Positions 61,785 to 64,000 of a stretch of 64,000 nucleotides of DNA are shown here, one piece after another. Origin of the DNA: JBJMLO01 sp045805265 (lineage in GTDB: Bacteria; Actinomycetota; UBA4738; JACQTL01); contig JBJMLO010000013.1 in NCBI GenBank assembly GCA_045805265.1, positions 62,001 to 126,000 of the forward strand, given 5' to 3'. Within the stretch, counting starts at the first letter, position 1. Every line of letters begins with the position of its first letter. The translations under genes and the position numbers were made by a program. The notes under the pieces are model-generated. The model saw only the letters and a list, made by a program, of their open reading frames with translations, was not told where the DNA came from and ran no database searches.

Positions 61785-63224
61785 CTACGGGCACCCCGTC
61801 ACGTGGTCACCGGGATCGGCGTCGCAGGCGTCCGTGCCGGTCCCCCCGGACAGTGTGTCGTTGCCGGACACGCCGTCGGTGCCGTGCAGGGTGTCGTTCC
61901 CGGCGGCTCCTCGCAGGACGTCGAGGCCCGCGCCGCCCCGGAGCGTGTCGTTCCCGGGGCCGCCCAGCAGCGTGTCGCCGCCCAGCCGGCCGCTCAGCGT
62001 GTCGGCGCCGCCGAGCCCGCAGATCGTGTCCCTGCCCGCCGTGCCGGTGAGGGTGTCGCTCGCAGCCGTGCCCACGATCGTGCAGGCGTCCGTCGAGTCG
62101 TGGATGCTCCCCGTGGCCTGAGCGTCGGCAAGGGTCGCGCCGGAGGGCGCCGACAGCGTCACGGTGAACGTCTCGTCCGGCTCCTTCAGCAGGTCCCCTA
62201 CGACGGTCACGGCGATCGACGAGGTGGTCTGCCCGGCGGGGACGGTCACCGTTCCCGACTTCGCCCGGTAGTCCGAGGGGGCGGTGGCTGTCCCGTCGGC
62301 TGTCTGGAAGTGGGCGGTGACGTTGCTCGCGACGGCGTTCGAGAGAGACACGACGAACGTCGCCGGCGTTGTCGAGCCGTTCCCCTCCGCCACCGTGACG
62401 TCGGCGATCGACATGGTCGGCGTCGGCGGGGGCCCGTCGTCGTTCTGGATCGTGCCGGTAGCCGAGCCGTCGGCGATGGTCGCGCCGGACGGCGAGCTCA
62501 ACGTGACGGTGAACGCCTCGTCCAGCTCGCCGGTGGTGTCGCCCTCGACCATCACCTCCGCCACGCCCGTCGTCTGGCCCGCGGTGATCGTCACGATGCC
62601 GCTCGACACCGCCTGGAAGTCGGTCCCGGAGGCCGCGGTGCCGCCCGCCGTCGAGTAGTGCACGGTGACGTCGGTGGCCGCGGAGTGCGACAGCGTCACG
62701 GGGAAGTCGAACGCGGTCGTGCCGGCGTCGCCCTCCGCGTGGGACAGATCTCCGATCGAGACGGTCGGCGCGTTCGAGTCCTGGACCACGACGAATCCGC
62801 GCATCCCCGACGTGGAGCTCCCGTGCAGCGTGCACCAGTAGACGAACTTCCCCGCGGTGTTGAACTGGTGGTCGAACGTGAACCCCGAGCCGCGGACGAG
62901 CGAGTCCCAGTTCTCCGCCCCGGTGTCCCTGGTGCTGGAGTGGCTGCCCATGGCCCAGCTCCAGTGCACGGTGTCCCCGAGCGCGATCGTGGTCGTGTTG
63001 CCGGTACCGGTGTCCTGGTCGACGAACTGGAACCCGTTGCCCCCGCCGACGGTCACGTCGTGCGTCGCGGCCCTTCCTCGACCCGGAGCCGCTACGGCGG
63101 GCCGCGGCCGCGGCGTCCCGCTCCGGGAGGCCACGGATGCCGCCCGGACCGGCTGGGCTCCGAGGACGACGGCCCACGCGAGCGAGACCGGGACTAGGAA
63201 CGCGGCGGTACGGCGGACGACCAT
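61785..63224 (-). CDS. Secreted blue-copper (cupredoxin), Calx-beta and RTX repeat protein
   Basis: ATG 63224 starts a 479-residue protein with a signal peptide (AAFLVPVSLAWAVVLGAQPV). The first domain is a cupredoxin with likely type 1 copper ligands H95 (MGSHSS), C131 and H134 (YWCTLHG) and M141 (SGMRG), as in halocyanin-like proteins. Two Calx-beta domains follow (about 150-270 and 275-380, with DELDEAFTVTLSSPSG and EPDETFTVTLSAPSG). The C-terminal 90 residues have RTX calcium repeats GGxGxDTLxGGxGNDTL. It is probably a surface electron-transfer or adhesive protein. Its transcript is separate from the osmoprotectant operon downstream. Confidence 0.85.
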   Translation of the reverse strand: MVVRRTAAFLVPVSLAWAVVLGAQPVRAASVASRSGTPRPRPAVAAPGRGRAATHDVTVGGGNGFQFVDQDTGTGNTTTIALGDTVHWSWAMGSHSSTRDTGAENWDSLVRGSGFTFDHQFNTAGKFVYWCTLHGSSTSGMRGFVVVQDSNAPTVSIGDLSHAEGDAGTTAFDFPVTLSHSAATDVTVHYSTAGGTAASGTDFQAVSSGIVTITAGQTTGVAEVMVEGDTTGELDEAFTVTLSSPSGATIADGSATGTIQNDDGPPPTPTMSIADVTVAEGNGSTTPATFVVSLSNAVASNVTAHFQTADGTATAPSDYRAKSGTVTVPAGQTTSSIAVTVVGDLLKEPDETFTVTLSAPSGATLADAQATGSIHDSTDACTIVGTAASDTLTGTAGRDTICGLGGADTLSGRLGGDTLLGGPGNDTLRGGAGLDVLRGAAGNDTLHGTDGVSGNDTLSGGTGTDACDADPGDHVTGCP

Positions 63225-63306
63225 GACCCTCCCCGGACGACGTCCGAGGGTGTACGGACGACCGGCCGGGAACGATTGTGCGACTCGGAGCGGCCCGGAG
63301 CCAGTC

Positions 63307-63843
63307 TCAGGCGCTCGACTTCGGCTTGAACGCCTCGAACGGGTTCCGGCAGGTCCGGCAGAAGTGGGTGGCGCGGCACAGCGTGGGACCGAACGCGCTC
63401 TCCAGGACCGTGTCCTCGCTGCCGCAGAACGGGCAGGCCGCGGAACCCTCGGTCCGGTGCAGCGACGCGAGCGGGACGAACGTCCGCCCTCCGGCCTCGG
63501 CGGGGGGCGGCGTCAGGCCGTACCCCCGGAGCGCCTCGCGCCCCTCCGGCGTGATGCGGTCGCTCGTCCACGGCGGCGAGTACACGAACCGGACCTCCAC
63601 CCGCCGCCCACCGGTCACCGCGGCCACGGCGCGCTCCGCGTCCTCCCGGATCACGTCGAGCGCCGGACACCCCACGAAGGTCGGCAGCAGGTCCACGTGG
63701 ACGGCGTCCCGGTCGACCCGGACCCCTCGCACGACGCCCAGGTCGGTGATCGACACCGGCGGGATCTCCGGGTCCCGGACGCCGGCCAGTGCCTCCCAGG
63801 CCGCCAGCTCGAGGGCGTCACGGACCCCGGCTGAGCGGGTCAC
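63307..63843 (-). CDS. paaD: Phenylacetyl-CoA 1,2-epoxidase maturation/assembly subunit PaaD
   Basis: GTG 63843 overlaps the stop of the upstream gene (GTGA). The 178-residue protein has the MIP18-type domain (RDPEIPPVSITDLGVVRGV, LLPTFVGCPALDVI) and a C-terminal zinc-binding pair CPFCGS and CRTC, as in PaaD/PaaJ. It is thought to deliver iron-sulfur or assemble the epoxidase. The PaaG-like gene at 54750 may belong to the same pathway. Confidence 0.9.
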   Translation of the reverse strand: MTRSAGVRDALELAAWEALAGVRDPEIPPVSITDLGVVRGVRVDRDAVHVDLLPTFVGCPALDVIREDAERAVAAVTGGRRVEVRFVYSPPWTSDRITPEGREALRGYGLTPPPAEAGGRTFVPLASLHRTEGSAACPFCGSEDTVLESAFGPTLCRATHFCRTCRNPFEAFKPKSSA

Positions 63844-64000
63844 CACGTCGCCCCCGGGTGCTCGCGGTACAGCTTCGTCATCTCGTCCCACAGCGGCTCG
63901 AAGTCCTCGGAGTGGCGGCCCCGGCGGCCGCCGGCGCCGGCGAACGCACCCTCGTGCGCCCACCGCCCGTCGCGGCGCACGATGCCGGGGACGGCGAGGG
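63840..64000 (-). CDS. paaC: Phenylacetyl-CoA 1,2-epoxidase structural subunit PaaC, C-terminal fragment
   Basis: Only the last 53 residues lie in the window. They end with GAGGRRGRHSEDFEPLWDEM and a final TKLYREHPGATW, which matches the PaaC C-terminus (G-R-x-G-x-H-x-E, then a terminal P-G-x-x-W). PaaC is the non-catalytic partner of PaaA. The gene is upstream of and translationally coupled to paaD, in the order paaC-paaD. Confidence 0.85.
   Translation of the reverse strand, partial: LAVPGIVRRDGRWAHEGAFAGAGGRRGRHSEDFEPLWDEMTKLYREHPGATW

Overview
This window is high-GC DNA (about 70% G+C by eye) from an actinomycetote. GTG and TTG starts are common, stop and start codons often overlap, and GGAGG-type ribosome binding sites are frequent. 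The order thrS, HIT protein, CDP-alcohol phosphatidyltransferase homologue, PatA-type acyltransferase, PimA-type mannosyltransferase, pdxS, pdxT, yebC (32.0-51.1 kb) is the core actinobacterial phosphatidylinositol-mannoside/vitamin B6 neighbourhood, here split by insertions. The species cannot be named from sequence alone; an uncultured soil or sediment lineage is plausible.

Layout. 1-4.05 kb: a flippase-like membrane protein (cut by the window edge) and two secreted beta-propeller proteins, all on the minus strand. 4.2-5.6 kb: soluble transhydrogenase SthA. 5.7-21.0 kb and 26.4-27.8 kb: a catabolic island with two acyl-CoA dehydrogenases, a PLP aminotransferase, a polyamine-type ABC transporter (PotD, B, C on plus; PotA on minus), a Rieske oxygenase whose bridging residue is Glu as in carnitine monooxygenase, a TetR repressor, a phytoene-desaturase-like flavoprotein, an ADP-forming CoA ligase and two DAO-type amine oxidases. 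Near-identical 14-16 bp palindromes lie before the first acyl-CoA dehydrogenase and between the TetR gene and the flavoprotein, so I propose one TetR regulon for uptake, oxidation, CoA activation and dehydrogenation of an amine or quaternary-ammonium substrate.

21.0-26.3 kb is a decay zone: a frameshifted GH15 glycosidase remnant, a lower-GC insert (secreted protein, ECF sigma factor, coupled membrane protein), and a broken Rieske gene with a downstream amine-oxidase tail, both remnants of a tandem duplication. 27.8-31.7 kb holds PPK2, GpsA, a VOC protein and a delta-60-repeat protein. After a hairpin/terminator and tRNA-Val(CAC) comes thrS. A mostly minus-strand block (GrpB-like, DyP peroxidase, PASTA lipoprotein, GNAT, membrane protein, EF-G2, Ser/Thr kinase with propeller) separates HIT from the PIM genes. 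LemA, HtpX and a frameshifted DUF3048 gene precede pdxS.

51.2-64 kb: an ISL3 transposase follows yebC. Then come a cupin, a TPP-riboswitch-controlled NCS1 (CytX-type) permease, a PaaG-like enoyl-CoA hydratase/isomerase, a drug-efflux MFS protein with a DUF1684 partner, an osmoprotectant (OpuC-type) ABC operon whose binding protein is circularly permuted relative to its usual relatives, a secreted cupredoxin/Calx-beta/RTX protein, and the paaD and paaC end of a phenylacetyl-CoA epoxidase operon running off the edge.
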